From the NCBI GenBank assembly GCA_946902875.1, contig OX336349.1, positions 7,525,891 through 7,589,890 on the forward strand: DNA of 64,000 nucleotides, given 5' to 3'. A model generated the notes under the pieces. The model had not been told where the DNA came from, did no database searches, and saw nothing but the letters and a program-made list of their open reading frames with translations. The translations under genes were made by a program, and so were the position numbers. The DNA comes from Nematopogon swammerdamellus (taxonomy: Eukaryota > Arthropoda > Insecta > Lepidoptera > Adelidae). This document shows, piece by piece, positions 63,861-64,000 of the stretch (positions are counted from its first letter, which is position 1; every line of letters begins with the position of its first letter).

Positions 63861-64000
63861 TTTGGGATATTTTTTTTATTCAAATTTAGTGTTTCTTTAT
63901 GGCTATTTGCTGCACCTACGAATTTGACGCAATTTGCTTACAAATTTTACTTATTAGGATCCCGTACCAAAGGGAACCCTTATAGTATGACTCTGGTGTC

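Noticed and set aside
63671..63883. 70-codon minus-strand gene
   Set aside because: Shadow of the RTE fragment on the plus strand.

Overview
The window reads as repeat-dense, AT-rich non-coding DNA from an insect nuclear genome, most likely a moth or butterfly (Lepidoptera). The assignment rests on recurrent termini containing GCCGCGGGCAAAAGCTAG, RTE-type LINE tails made of CTGA units, a mariner transposase and several recurring SINE/LINE-like repeats. It comes from sequence style, not from a database search. I recognise no host protein-coding gene, rRNA gene or functional tRNA gene. Every coding stretch I can name belongs to a dead or truncated transposable element. For reference I give the recurring repeats labels: SINE-A (tRNA/5S-like head), Rep-B, Rep-C, Rep-D, Rep-E, Rep-F, Rep-G, LINE-H (3' tail), Rep-I, Rep-J, LINE-K and LINE-M (LINE C-termini), and RTE (RTE-type LINE C-terminus).

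Layout. 0.3-7.2 kb: a very large palindrome, with two near-identical arms of about 2.1-2.2 kb around a 2.4 kb spacer. Each arm carries a (TATG)n tract, a GC-rich block and a 68-bp minisatellite that itself flips orientation, which resembles a foldback element. 7.2-11.1 kb: Rep-B, a LINE-M copy with a 5' inversion, nested LINE-K/SINE-A, and perfect hairpins. 11.4-14.1 kb: a Jockey/CR1-like LINE reverse transcriptase pseudogene whose 3' end was interrupted by an RTE fragment with a 12-bp target duplication. 14.8-23.1 kb: SINE-A copies and scattered LINE and repeat fragments. 24.0-31.0 kb: a 6.7 kb LTR-retrotransposon-like insertion. Its 1956-bp direct repeats differ at only two positions I could find, it has a 4-bp target duplication, and it splits a Rep-B copy; no gag or pol is visible. 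31-38 kb: sparse repeats and a MITE. 38.6-39.7 kb: a second LINE reverse transcriptase pseudogene split by a SINE-A. 40.9-47.2 kb: chimeric SINE-A/Rep-B and a hairpin MITE. 48.7-49.6 kb: an internally deleted mariner. 49.7-56.5 kb: Rep-B, SINE-A, Rep-F/G, three tandem 233-bp Rep-C units joined to a Rep-D copy. 56.5-64 kb: mostly unique AT-rich DNA with LINE tails, a nested Rep-C in Rep-B, and a final SINE-A/RTE pair.

The elements record a nesting history rather than a working pathway. The most notable structures are the giant palindrome, the LTR-like element that lacks a recognisable primer-binding site and polypurine tract, and the composite tRNA/5S SINE. The window could be intergenic or lie within a large intron; the sequence alone does not decide.
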